In this document: positions 1-7,944 of the stretch, one piece after another | How positions within the stretch are numbered: position 1 is the stretch's first letter | Layout of the letters: each line of letters opens with the position of its first letter | Assembly (NCBI GenBank): GCA_964565165.1 | Contig: CAZMDJ010000010.1 | Coordinates: forward strand, 1 to 22,042 | DNA length: 22,042 nt | Direction of reading: 5' to 3' | Source of the DNA: ZLKRG08 sp964565165 | GTDB lineage: Bacteria; Actinomycetota; Actinomycetes; Nanopelagicales; Nanopelagicaceae | The notes under the pieces: generated by a model | Database searches by the model: none | Told to the model about the DNA's origin: nothing | What the model saw: the letters and a program-made list of their open reading frames with translations, nothing else | Program-made: the position numbers and the translations under genes

Positions 1-33
1 GCTTCCATTTAGACAGAAGAAACGAGGAGCCAC

Positions 34-1344
34 ATGTCTAACTACTCATTTGAAACTCTGCAGATTCATGCAGGGCAAACACCAGATCCAACTACAGGTG
101 CACGCGCACTTCCGCTTTACCAAACAACTGCTTATCAATTCCGCGATACACAGCACGCAGCTAATCTCTTTGGTTTAGCAGAACTTGGAAACATTTACAC
201 ACGCATCATGAATCCAACTCAAGATGCAGTGGAACAACGAATTGCAGCACTTGAAGGCGGTGTAGCTGCACTCTTGGTTTCATCAGGATCTGCTGCAACA
301 GCTTTTGCAATTCTTAACTTGGCAGAAGCAGGCGATCACATCGTCTCTTCACCATCACTTTACGGCGGTACTTACAATCTTTTCCATTACACCTTACCTA
401 AATTTGGCGTAGAGGTAACTTTCGTTGACGATGCAAATAATCCAGAGTCATGGAAGAAAGCAATTAAGCCAAATACAAAGGCGTTCTTTGGCGAGACAAT
501 TGCTAACCCAAAGAATGAAATTCTAGATATCGCATCAATCGCTCAAGTTGCGCATGATGCTGGGCTACCTTTGATCGTAGATAACACTGTTGCGACTCCA
601 TATTTAATCAAGCCAATTGAACATGGCGCTGACGTGGTAGTTCACTCTGCAACTAAGTTCCTATCTGGCCACGGAAATGCAGTTGTTGGTGCGATTGTTG
701 ATTCAGGTAAATTCAATTACGCAAAATATCCTGAGCGTTTTAAGAACTTTAATCAACCAGATCCTTCATATCACGGCTTGGTTTATGCCGATGCGCTTGG
801 CGAAGGTTCTGCCTTCGGTGCAAACCTTTCATATATCTTCAAGATTCGTTTAACACTTCTCCGTGATATTGGAGCTGCGGTTGCACCATTTAATGCATGG
901 TTGTTAGCGCAAGGTCTTGAAACTCTCTCACTACGTATCGAACGCCATGTTGAAAATACTAAGGCAGTCGCAGAGTGGTTAGAGAAGCACCCAGATGTAG
1001 AGAAAGTTAACTATGCGAGCTTGCCTTCATCTAAGTGGAATGCACTTGCAAAGAAATATGCGCCGAAGGGTTCAGGTGCAGTGCTTTCATTTGAATTAAA
1101 GGGTGGCGTTGAAGCAGGTAAAAAGTTTGTGGAATCTCTGAAATTATTTAGCCACGTTGCAAATATTGGTGATGTTCGATCACTTGTAATTCATCCAGCT
1201 ACAACTACACATTCACAACTATCACCAGAAGAGCAGTTGGCATCTGGTGTGACACCTGGTTTGGTTCGACTAAGCCTTGGCCTTGAGAATATTGTCGATA
1301 TCAAGGCTGATCTAGAGGCAGGATTTACAGCCGCAAAGGCCTAA
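34..1344 (+). CDS. metY: O-acetylhomoserine sulfhydrylase (MetY)
   Basis: PLP-dependent enzyme of the Cys/Met-metabolism family. It condenses O-acetylhomoserine with sulfide (or methanethiol) to give homocysteine (or methionine) in the cytoplasm. The 436-residue length is typical of MetY and longer than the roughly 390-residue cystathionine gamma-synthase/lyase branch. Visible marks are the N-terminal ETLQIHAGQ block, the YTRIMNPT substrate/PLP-phosphate segment near residues 55-62, the SSGSAA phosphate-binding turn near residue 83, IVDN with the PLP-pyridine Asp near 183, and the Schiff-base lysine in HSATKF (K208). The C-terminal IHPATTTHSQL block is also family-typical. The ATG is preceded by a GAGGAG ribosome site at 24-29. 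The gene stands alone before a strong terminator; its upstream neighbours lie outside the window. Substrate preference within the family is inferred from resemblance. Confidence 0.93.
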   Translation: MSNYSFETLQIHAGQTPDPTTGARALPLYQTTAYQFRDTQHAANLFGLAELGNIYTRIMNPTQDAVEQRIAALEGGVAALLVSSGSAATAFAILNLAEAGDHIVSSPSLYGGTYNLFHYTLPKFGVEVTFVDDANNPESWKKAIKPNTKAFFGETIANPKNEILDIASIAQVAHDAGLPLIVDNTVATPYLIKPIEHGADVVVHSATKFLSGHGNAVVGAIVDSGKFNYAKYPERFKNFNQPDPSYHGLVYADALGEGSAFGANLSYIFKIRLTLLRDIGAAVAPFNAWLLAQGLETLSLRIERHVENTKAVAEWLEKHPDVEKVNYASLPSSKWNALAKKYAPKGSGAVLSFELKGGVEAGKKFVESLKLFSHVANIGDVRSLVIHPATTTHSQLSPEEQLASGVTPGLVRLSLGLENIVDIKADLEAGFTAAKA

Positions 1345-1353
1345 TTCACGTAT

Positions 1354-1396
1354 TAATACCCCGCTATCACTCCTCGATAGCGGGGTATTAGTTTTT
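1354..1396 (+). terminator. Intrinsic terminator after metY
   Basis: A perfect 15-bp stem (1354-1368 paired with 1376-1390) with a 7-nt loop is followed by a run of five T at 1392-1396. It lies 10 nt past the metY stop codon. It is the clearest Rho-independent terminator in the window and separates metY from the next transcription unit. Confidence 0.93.
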
Positions 1397-1441
1397 CTGC
1401 CCATCTATTAAAGTTGCCCTTCGGAAAGCAAGGAGTAGCAA

Positions 1442-2230
1442 ATGGCTAAGAAGAGTGGTTTCTTCAATTGGGTTGGATACAAAGAAGAGACAGAACCATC
1501 TACTTCATCTGTTGACCGCATTCGCGAACTTGAAGCACAGTTGGCTGACCTTCGTTCACGCCGCGATATTCGTTCGCTATCAAAAGAAGAATTTGAAATT
1601 CTGGCGACTGAAACTGCAGTAACAATGATTAAGTCTGCGCAGGTACGTGAAGCTAAAGCACAAGCTGCTTCAGATCGTTTAGTTAACCAAACTCAGCGCC
1701 AAGCAAAAGATGCTTTGGAAGCTGCGCAAGATAAAGCTCAATCTATTCTTAGCGGTGCAGAAGCACGCGGACGTAAATATCTAAAAGCTGCTGAAGATGA
1801 AGCTGCCGAAAAAGTCGAACAAGCTGAGATTGTCGCTGAAGAACTAATTGATCAGAAGAAGCGCGAAGCAGGCGCACTTTTAAATACCGCGCGCCGTGAA
1901 GGTGAGCAGATTATTGGCGGCGCAACTCAAGATGTTCTTGAATATCGCCAATGGTTAAACGGCGTTATGGAAGAAGCCGGCCGCCTTTACAAAATTCAAA
2001 CTCAATCGCTAGATGCTGCGCAAGAAGCAATTCATGCAAGCCGCAATCGACTGGAAAGCGCATATAGTCGTTTAGCTGAGCTACGTAACAATGTTCTTGA
2101 AAATATCAAAGAGGATGGCAAGTTAGTTACTAGCCAACCGATTCGCGTAAAGAGCGAACGAACAAAGGCAGCAATTGCAGCGCCAAAGAAGCGTGCGAAA
2201 AAAGCTGCACCAGCTAAAAAGAAAAAGTAA
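1442..2230 (+). CDS. Coiled-coil protein with basic Lys/Ala tail
   Basis: I do not recognise a named family. The 262 residues are almost entirely helical and rich in Glu, Ala, Lys and Gln. Coiled-coil segments run from about residue 25 to 45 and from about 60 to 215, and there is no signal peptide or membrane helix. The short N-terminus (GFFNWVGY) is aromatic and could be a membrane- or partner-binding stub. The last 25 residues are a Lys/Ala/Pro tail ending in APAKKKK. This tail resembles the repeat in the gene at 3975-4882 and suggests binding to nucleic acid or an acidic surface. The overall look recalls DivIVA/Wag31-type actinobacterial scaffolds, but the DivIVA N-terminal domain is not evident. 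The ATG has a good AAGGAG site at 1430-1435. The acyltransferase follows 3 nt after the stop codon, so the two are almost certainly co-transcribed. Confidence 0.85.
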   Translation: MAKKSGFFNWVGYKEETEPSTSSVDRIRELEAQLADLRSRRDIRSLSKEEFEILATETAVTMIKSAQVREAKAQAASDRLVNQTQRQAKDALEAAQDKAQSILSGAEARGRKYLKAAEDEAAEKVEQAEIVAEELIDQKKREAGALLNTARREGEQIIGGATQDVLEYRQWLNGVMEEAGRLYKIQTQSLDAAQEAIHASRNRLESAYSRLAELRNNVLENIKEDGKLVTSQPIRVKSERTKAAIAAPKKRAKKAAPAKKKK

Positions 2231-2233
2231 TAA

Positions 2234-3973
2234 ATGAACACCCCGAAAGGGATTCGTTACATTCCCGCAATTGATGGCTTACGTGCCATCGCTGTAATTG
2301 CAGTACTTCTCTATCACTTAGGTTTTGGCTGGATCCCTGGCGGTTTTTTGGGTGTTGACCTCTTCTTTGTTATCTCTGGTTATGTGATTACTCGCCTACT
2401 TCTTGATTCAATTCAACGCTCTGGAGGCTTAGATTTACGCGGTTTTTATGCGGGACGAATCCGCAGATTGCTACCGCCGCTGTTATTCATGCTGGTAATC
2501 ACTGCGATCTTCGTAGGAGTATGGGCGCCAGATTCAATGCGCCGATTTATCACTGATGCCCCTTTTGCAATTACGGGGCTAATGAATTGGTGGTTGGTAT
2601 TTAAACATCAGGATTACTTTGAAAGCTTCGGTCGACCACCGTTATTGCAACATACCTGGTCGTTAGGTGTTGAAGCTCAGTACTACCTATTTTGGCCACT
2701 TATATTGCTATTTGTTTTAAAGGTATTTGGAAAGAAAGTAATTCCTACGGCGGCATTAGCGATCGCATCGTTTTCAGGTATCGCACTCTTTCTTGCATCT
2801 ATTCGCGTTGATCAAACTTCAAACCAGAGTATTAGCCACGTCTATTTCGGCACCGATACCCACTCAATCGGACTCTTCTTAGGTTCAGCACTTGCAGTTA
2901 GTTGGATTCCGCAGAATCTTCGATTGAATATTGAGAAACGTGCCCAAGATTTCATCGACTTCATCGGAGTTTTTGGATTAATCGGATTGCTTGCATCATT
3001 TCTCTTTATTCAAGAGGCTGATGCAACTGCATATCGAATTGCATTCCCGTTAGTTGGAATCTTCGGTAGCGCAATCATTATGTCGGTAGTGCATCCCGCT
3101 TCCCGTTTCGCTCCGATTTTGCAGCATCCAGTTATGGTTTGGATTGGCGAACGTTCATATGCAATCTACTTATGGCACTGGATTGTTTTCCAAGTAACTC
3201 GACCTGCTCAAGATTTAGCAGGGTCTACTTGGGCGCTCTATTTATTTAGAATTCTTGTCGTATTTGCACTTGCTGATATTTCGCAGCGTTGGATTGAAGT
3301 ACCTGTACGTCATGGAGTTGTCTCAAATTGGTTCCGTGGCATGAAGTACCGCACCAAAGAGGTGCAGCGTCGCCAAAAAGCAACTGCTGGGCTAGCCGCA
3401 CTTGCACTTCTTGCGACTATTGCAGTTGTAAGCAATAACGCGATTGCAATTGCAGATAGAAATAATCAAGTTGTAAAACAGATGTTTAAAGATGATCAGG
3501 TTGCAACCATAAGCAAAGTCGACGGGCTTTGGGTTGTGGGTGATTCTGTAATCCTAGGAATTCGAAACGCCCTTGAAGAAAAGCGTCATATTGGGTTAAT
3601 TAATGCTCGAGTAGGACGCCAAGCCGGCGAGCTTCTTGATGTTATTAAGCACGATAAATCCAAGATGGTCGGGATGAAAGCGGTCATCAACCTTGGAAAT
3701 AACAACAGACTTACTTCAGATGAAGTTAGCGCAATCTTCGCTGAGTTAAAAGATCAGCCTCTGGTAGTTGTTGTTAATACTGCCGTCCCAAGAGGTTGGC
3801 GCGATGAGAATAATCAATTGATTCAACAAGAGGCTTGGAAATATTCAAACTTTAGAGTTATTGATTGGGCCGCAAAAGCAGAAAACCACCCGGAGTATTT
3901 TGCTCCGGATGGCGTTCATTTAATTCCTGCTGGTATCGCAGCTTATGTTGCTGCCATAGCCAATTATTTATAG
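2234..3973 (+). CDS. OafA/OatA-type membrane O-acyltransferase with SGNH domain
   Basis: Two-domain integral membrane acyltransferase. Residues about 8-370 form an acyltransferase-3 domain with roughly ten hydrophobic helices. It has the family hallmarks AIDGLRAIAV, H28 in LLYHLG, the GVDLFFVISGY block at 40-50 and the basic RIRRLLPP segment at 75-82. After another helix near residue 385-405, the C-terminal part (about 430-579) is an SGNH hydrolase-like domain. Its nucleophile block is GDS (S438) and its catalytic dyad is DGVH (D559, H562). Such proteins carry acyl groups across the membrane onto peptidoglycan (OatA), cell-wall polysaccharide or other envelope glycans; the acceptor here cannot be told. 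The start lies 3 nt after the preceding stop with no clear ribosome site, pointing to translational coupling. The stop codon is only 1 nt from the stop codon of the convergent gene. Confidence 0.9.
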   Translation: MNTPKGIRYIPAIDGLRAIAVIAVLLYHLGFGWIPGGFLGVDLFFVISGYVITRLLLDSIQRSGGLDLRGFYAGRIRRLLPPLLFMLVITAIFVGVWAPDSMRRFITDAPFAITGLMNWWLVFKHQDYFESFGRPPLLQHTWSLGVEAQYYLFWPLILLFVLKVFGKKVIPTAALAIASFSGIALFLASIRVDQTSNQSISHVYFGTDTHSIGLFLGSALAVSWIPQNLRLNIEKRAQDFIDFIGVFGLIGLLASFLFIQEADATAYRIAFPLVGIFGSAIIMSVVHPASRFAPILQHPVMVWIGERSYAIYLWHWIVFQVTRPAQDLAGSTWALYLFRILVVFALADISQRWIEVPVRHGVVSNWFRGMKYRTKEVQRRQKATAGLAALALLATIAVVSNNAIAIADRNNQVVKQMFKDDQVATISKVDGLWVVGDSVILGIRNALEEKRHIGLINARVGRQAGELLDVIKHDKSKMVGMKAVINLGNNNRLTSDEVSAIFAELKDQPLVVVVNTAVPRGWRDENNQLIQQEAWKYSNFRVIDWAAKAENHPEYFAPDGVHLIPAGIAAYVAAIANYL

Positions 3974-3974
3974 C

Positions 3975-4882
3975 TTACTTGTACTGACCTGGAAGTCCGA
4001 AGACCTTTCCTTCTGCCTTCTGGCCATCGTTATAAACTGCTGAAATCTTAAATGATGTCCAGCCTTCTGTATCAGTCTTAGTGATGTCGTACTTAGTTAC
4101 ATCTGTACCAACAGTTGCAACTTCGCTGTACGCGCCACCATTTGATGAGAATTCAACGCTGTAGCCCTTAAGTCCATCTGCTGCAGTTGTTGCATTCCAG
4201 AAAATTGTTGCGCCATCTGCTGTGTAGTGAGCAACGATTCCAAGAGGTGCAGCAGTTGTTGAAACTGAACCTGATGAAGTTGATTCTGTTGGAGTCGCTT
4301 CAGCTGATGGTGATGATGATTCAGTAGGTGTTGCAGTTTCCTTAGTTGTTGAATCTGAACCCTTTGAAAGAACAATCGCACCAAGTGCAAGGATTCCGAT
4401 AACAACTGCAAGCACAACGCGGTTTGATCCACCCTGCTTCTTAGCAGGTGCAGCTGCTGGCTTTGGTGCAGAAACTGCTGGAGCAGCTACACGTGGTGCA
4501 ACAGGTGTTGTTGAAACAGAAACTGTTGTTGCTGACGCTTTACGAGCTGGCGCTTTCTTAGCGACCTTCTTAGTAGGCGCCTTCTTTACAGCTTTCTTAG
4601 CAACTTTTTTTGCAGGAGCTTTTTTAGCTACCTTCTTAGCTGCAACNNNNNNNNNNNNNNNNNNNNNNNNNNNNNNNNNNNNNNNNNNNNNNNNNNNNNN
4701 NNNNNNNNNNNNNNNNNNNNNNNNNNNNNNNNNNNNNNNNNNNNNNCTTTCTTAGCAACTTTTTTTGCAGGAGCTTTTTTAGCTACCTTCTTAGCTGCAA
4801 CCTTCTTAGTAGGCGCTTTCTTAGCTGCCTTCTTTGCTGGCGCCTTTTTAGCAGCCTTCTTAGCAACTTTCTTTGTAGCCAC
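3975..4882 (-). CDS. Lys/Ala-repeat (histone-H1-like) single-pass membrane protein with FN3-like domain, interrupted by assembly gap
   Basis: Read on the - strand, a GTG start (4880-4882) with an AGGAG site 5 nt upstream opens a Lys/Ala/Pro repeat (KKAPAKK, KKVAKK, KKAPTKK units). After the N gap the repeat continues in an uninterrupted frame from 4646 down to about 4536. A Pro/Ala linker then leads to one membrane helix (VVLAVVIGILALGAIVL), a Ser/Thr/Glu-rich linker and a terminal beta-rich module of about 90 residues resembling fibronectin type III (TIFWNATTAADGLKGYSVEF near its centre). The positive-inside rule puts the basic repeat in the cytoplasm and the FN3-like part outside. The two halves are out of frame across the 100 N, but the N count looks arbitrary. 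Function is unknown; a link between nucleoid (or another polyanion) and envelope is only a guess. It follows rdgB on the same strand at a 38-nt spacing. Confidence 0.8.
4592..4646 (-). repeat. 55-nt direct repeat, left copy at the gap edge
   Basis: Identical base for base to 4747-4801. On the - strand it encodes VAAKKVAKKAPAKKVAKK. It belongs to the wider Lys/Ala repeat coding tract, whose shorter imperfect units extend from about 4536 to 4882. Confidence 0.93.
4647..4746. other. Assembly gap of 100 N inside the Lys/Ala repeat
   Basis: Exactly 100 ambiguous bases, the conventional size for a gap of unknown length. Both edges are the same 55-nt sequence (4592-4646 and 4747-4801), so the assembler stopped in a tandem repeat. 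The true length is unknown and could even be negative, meaning the flanks overlap. Confidence 0.97.
4747..4801 (-). repeat. 55-nt direct repeat, right copy at the gap edge
   Basis: Identical to 4592-4646, immediately right of the N gap and in the same codon phase relative to the coding frame (GTT valine codons at 4799-4801 and 4644-4646). Overlapping the two copies would give one continuous reading frame. Confidence 0.93.
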
Positions 4883-4920
4883 TTTTTCTCCTAATTACTT
4901 ACCGGAACAATGCTCGAATT

Positions 4921-5508
4921 TTAGCCGATGATGTATGGCGCAATAGCGCGCATCGCTTTACCACGATGGCTAATTGCATCTTTTTCATCGGCAGATAGCT
5001 CAGCGGAGGTGCAATTTAGGCCATCTGGCTGGAAAAGCGGGTCGTAACCAAAACCGCCCGTACCGCTCACCTGATGAATTACCTTGCCGTAGAAGCGACC
5101 TTCTTCAACGCGTTCGAAGCCATCTGGTCGAACAAAAGCTGCAACGCAGATGAAATATGCGGTGCGCTTCTCGTCTGGAACATCTTTTAATTCATTTAAT
5201 AATTTTTCATTATTTGCAGCATCTCCATTACCGGAATAACGAGCAGAGTAAAGACCAGGTGCGCCGCCCAGAGCATCAACGCAAATACCACTGTCGTCTG
5301 CAAGGGCAGGCAAGCCGGTTAATTTAGAAATTGTGCGTGCTTTTAATAATGAGTTCTCTTCAAAAGTAGTACCGGTCTCTTCGATATCTCCAATTTCTGG
5401 AAATGCATCTAAGCCCACTACTTCTAAATCTTTTGCACCAAGCTCTTCAAGGATTCGTCTAAACTCGACGACTTTCCCGGCGTTCTTTGTTGCTAAAACT
5501 AATTTCAT
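4921..5508 (-). CDS. rdgB: XTP/dITP diphosphatase (RdgB/HAM1 family)
   Basis: House-cleaning nucleotide pyrophosphatase that hydrolyses non-canonical purine triphosphates (dITP, XTP, ITP) to monophosphates and so keeps deaminated purines out of DNA and RNA. The 195-residue length is standard. The family signatures are all visible: LATKNAGK at 5-12 (nucleotide/phosphate loop), GTTFEENSLLKA around 46-57, LADDSGICVDALGGAPGLYS around 69-88 with the metal-binding acidic pair D71/D72, TGGFGYDPLF for the base pocket, and SHRGKAM near the C-terminus. The ATG overlaps the rph stop codon in an ATGA arrangement (4 nt) and has no separate ribosome site, indicating translational coupling in the order murI-rph-rdgB, a conserved actinobacterial gene order. 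Confidence 0.95.
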   Translation of the reverse strand: MKLVLATKNAGKVVEFRRILEELGAKDLEVVGLDAFPEIGDIEETGTTFEENSLLKARTISKLTGLPALADDSGICVDALGGAPGLYSARYSGNGDAANNEKLLNELKDVPDEKRTAYFICVAAFVRPDGFERVEEGRFYGKVIHQVSGTGGFGYDPLFQPDGLNCTSAELSADEKDAISHRGKAMRAIAPYIIG

Positions 5509-6227
5509 GAAAGAGATTTAATCTGCAATTCCGCAAGGTTTGAGCAACCAGATACCGCCAAATCCAAAAGAGAATCTAAAAGTGCACGATCAAATGGTTC
5601 GCCTTCTGCTGTTCCCTGCACTTCTATGAACTTACCTGAACCTGAAATCACAACGTTCATATCGGTTTCAGCGCGAACATCTTCTTCATAGCAAAGATCA
5701 AGCATCGGTGTGCCATCAATAATTCCAACGCTTACCGCAGAAACTGACTCTTTTAAAACCTTTGCATCTGCTTTTACGTGGCCATTCTTCTTAGCCCATT
5801 CAATAGCATCAGCTAGCGCAACATAAGCGCCAGTAATTGCAGCAGTACGCGTGCCACCATCTGCTTGAAGCACATCGCAATCTAAAACGATTGTGTTCTC
5901 GCCAAGTGCATGGTTATCAATAATAGCGCGAAGTGATCGACCAATTAAGCGTGAAATTTCTTGGGTACGTCCACCAAGTTTGCCCTTAACGCTCTCGCGA
6001 TCAGAACGAGTATGTGTTGCACGTGGCAGCATTGAATATTCCGAAGTTACCCAGCCCTTGCCAGAATCTTTTAACCAACGCGGTACGCCAGGGGTAAAGG
6101 ATGCAACGCAAAGAACACGGGTATTTCCGAATTCAACGATTACAGAACCTTCAGCGTTATTTAACCAATTGCGAGTAAATTTAATTTCGCGTAGTTGATT
6201 ATTATTTCGACCGTCGTTACGTGGCAT
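5505..6227 (-). CDS. rph: Ribonuclease PH
   Basis: Phosphorolytic 3'-5' exoribonuclease that trims the 3' ends of tRNA precursors using inorganic phosphate. The 240-residue length matches the family. Recognisable blocks are the N-terminal MPRNDGR with LREIKFTRNWL, the substrate-binding SEYSMLPRATHTR segment near residues 63-75, GGRTQEISRLIGRSLRA near 87-103, and the catalytic stretch DCDVLQADGGTRTAAITGA near 117-135 carrying the metal-binding aspartates. The ATG shares one base with the murI stop codon (TAATG), and an AGGAG site lies at 6233-6237 inside the end of murI. It overlaps rdgB downstream by 4 nt. Confidence 0.96.
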   Translation of the reverse strand: MPRNDGRNNNQLREIKFTRNWLNNAEGSVIVEFGNTRVLCVASFTPGVPRWLKDSGKGWVTSEYSMLPRATHTRSDRESVKGKLGGRTQEISRLIGRSLRAIIDNHALGENTIVLDCDVLQADGGTRTAAITGAYVALADAIEWAKKNGHVKADAKVLKESVSAVSVGIIDGTPMLDLCYEEDVRAETDMNVVISGSGKFIEVQGTAEGEPFDRALLDSLLDLAVSGCSNLAELQIKSLS

Positions 6228-7024
6228 TACAGCTCCTGGTGGTGGACTTTGTTTACTTCTGGTCCCAAGAAACGTCGGGCCAAAATTTCGAATTGGTCGG
6301 CTTCGCCAGTTGCCAAGAACTCATGAGTTGGCGCGGTGGTTGAATTTTCGCGAAGCAGATTCTTTTCAACTAATACGCGATATAAATCTTTTGCAGTCTC
6401 TTCTGCAGATGAAACTAATGTGACACCTTCGCCCATTACATAAGAAATAACACCAGTTAAAAGTGGATAGTGAGTGCAACCGAGCACCAAGGTATCTACC
6501 TTTGCATCGAGCATTGGCTGTAAATATTCACGTGCAATCGCTGTGATCTCTGCACCTGATGTTTCACCACGTTCAACATATTCCACAAAACGTGGGCAAG
6601 CTTTTGAAGTAATCTCTAATTGAGGCGCTGCAGCAAATGCATCTAAATAAGAACCAGATTCGATAGTTGCATTTGTTCCAATTACGCCAACTTTTCCGCT
6701 ACGAGTTGCCGCAACCGCGCGACGTGCAGCTGGCTGAATCACTTCGATGATTGGTACTTGGAATCGTTCACGCGCATCACGGAGCATCGCTGAACTTGCA
6801 GTATTGCATGCAATCACAATCGCTTTGCAACCTCGTTGGACCAGGAATTCAATAATCTCTAAGGAGAATTCACGCACTTCAGCGATTTTGCGAGGACCGT
6901 ATGGACCTCGAGCAGTATCGCCAATATAAATAGTTGATTCGTTAGGTAACTGATCGATGATTGCTCGAGCAACGGTTAGACCGCCAACTCCTGAATCAAA
7001 AATCCCAATAGGTGCGTTACTCAC
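6227..7024 (-). CDS. murI: Glutamate racemase
   Basis: Cofactor-independent racemase that makes D-glutamate for peptidoglycan. The 265 residues contain the two catalytic cysteines in their usual contexts: C73 in IACNTASSA and C183 in LGCTHYPLL, with H185 beside it. The N-terminal FDSGVGGLTV block (D10) and the YIGDTARGPYG motif around 33-43 are also present. The start is GTG (7022-7024). It has no Shine-Dalgarno but a TAGAAT hexamer ends 7 nt upstream, so it may be transcribed leaderless from its own promoter instead of from ftsX, whose stop codon lies 13 nt upstream. It heads the murI-rph-rdgB gene string. Confidence 0.96.
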   Translation of the reverse strand: MSNAPIGIFDSGVGGLTVARAIIDQLPNESTIYIGDTARGPYGPRKIAEVREFSLEIIEFLVQRGCKAIVIACNTASSAMLRDARERFQVPIIEVIQPAARRAVAATRSGKVGVIGTNATIESGSYLDAFAAAPQLEITSKACPRFVEYVERGETSGAEITAIAREYLQPMLDAKVDTLVLGCTHYPLLTGVISYVMGEGVTLVSSAEETAKDLYRVLVEKNLLRENSTTAPTHEFLATGEADQFEILARRFLGPEVNKVHHQEL

Positions 7025-7031
7025 GCGCGGA

Positions 7032-7037
7032 ATTCTA
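7032..7037 (-). promoter_or_regulatory. Candidate -10 box of a leaderless murI promoter
   Basis: TAGAAT on the - strand, directly after the ftsX stop codon and followed by 7 nt and the murI GTG. The spacing would place the transcription start at or next to the first base of the start codon. No convincing -35 was seen, which is common in actinobacteria. Confidence 0.5.
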
Positions 7038-7940
7038 TTAGACCTTCAGATACTTACGAAGTGTGAGCGTAGAGGCAACGATTGAAACCGCTAAACCCGT
7101 TAGAAGTAGCCAACCTGATGCGATCCAGACTTCTCCCCAACCAAAGAATTTGGTAAAGGTGAGTAGCGGTGCAATCTTTGAATCAATGACTGACTTAATT
7201 CCAGCCAAGAGGCCAGTCGCCAGAATCCAGCCGACAAATGCAGAGAAGACGCCTTCAAGTAAGAATGGCAATTGAATTGACCATGAAGTCGCACCAACAA
7301 GTTTCATAACGTTAGTTTCGCGTCGGCGATTAAATGCAGCGATACGTAACGTATTGCTAATTAATAGCGCAGCAGTAAGCACTGAAGCTAAACCAACTGC
7401 GAGCGCACCGTTTCGAAGTACGTTAAGTAATTTAAAGAACTTATCAAGGATTGTTCTTTGATCTTGCACAACGTCAACACCAGGACGGCCGGTAAATGCT
7501 GAGACCACAACTCCATATTGAGTCGGATCTTTTAATTTAACGCGGAAAGACTCTGGTAGCTGATCTGCAGTTACGTTCTGCGCGATTGCAGAGTTCTTGA
7601 ATCGTTCCTGAAAATGTGAGAACGCTTCAGCTTGTGATTCGTAATAGACCTTATCTACTACTGGTAGCGCTTGCAGATCCTGCTGGATTGATAGTCGTTG
7701 CGCAGCTGTGACTACACCAGTTGAACATGTTGGTGACTCTGAAAGTGAGCTACATAGAAATACTGAAACTTCGATTTTGTCGTACCAATAATCTTTCATC
7801 GCCTTCACTTGGGCATTTGAAAGTAGACCAATACCAAGAAGACCTAATGAGATTGCGGTAGTGACCATAACTGCGAAAGTCATAGTTGCGTTACGGCGAA
7901 GACCAATACCTACTTCGCTTGCGATAAATCTTGCGCGCAT
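7038..7940 (-). CDS. ftsX: Cell-division ABC transporter-like permease FtsX
   Basis: Membrane partner of FtsE; in actinobacteria the FtsEX complex activates peptidoglycan hydrolases (RipC type) during division. The 300-residue protein has the FtsX layout. A cytoplasmic N-terminus (MRARFIASEVGIGLRRN) leads to one membrane helix around 22-42, then an extracytoplasmic domain of about 125 residues that includes a Cys pair in FLCSSLSESPTC. Three more helices follow, with the NTLRIAAFNRRRET loop and ETNVMKLVGATSW block characteristic of the family. The ATG is only 4 nt after the ftsE stop, with a weak GGGG purine stretch upstream, so the two are translated from one message. Confidence 0.95.
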   Translation of the reverse strand: MRARFIASEVGIGLRRNATMTFAVMVTTAISLGLLGIGLLSNAQVKAMKDYWYDKIEVSVFLCSSLSESPTCSTGVVTAAQRLSIQQDLQALPVVDKVYYESQAEAFSHFQERFKNSAIAQNVTADQLPESFRVKLKDPTQYGVVVSAFTGRPGVDVVQDQRTILDKFFKLLNVLRNGALAVGLASVLTAALLISNTLRIAAFNRRRETNVMKLVGATSWSIQLPFLLEGVFSAFVGWILATGLLAGIKSVIDSKIAPLLTFTKFFGWGEVWIASGWLLLTGLAVSIVASTLTLRKYLKV

Positions 7941-7944
7941 TTAA

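Noticed and set aside
1442..1560. SepF or DivIVA assignment for the coiled-coil protein
   Set aside because: The start GFFNWVGYKEE only vaguely recalls SepF, and the DivIVA N-terminal domain pattern is absent. Left unnamed.
4536..4882. CRISPR-like or other non-coding tandem repeat
   Set aside because: The units are short and imperfect, follow codon periodicity (Lys/Ala/Pro codons) and continue into an open frame with its own ribosome site. There are no unique spacers.
3975..4882. Pseudogene call for the Lys/Ala membrane protein because of the frame break
   Set aside because: The break coincides with a conventional 100-N gap whose edges are identical, and overlapping them restores the frame. 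Coding quality is good on both sides.
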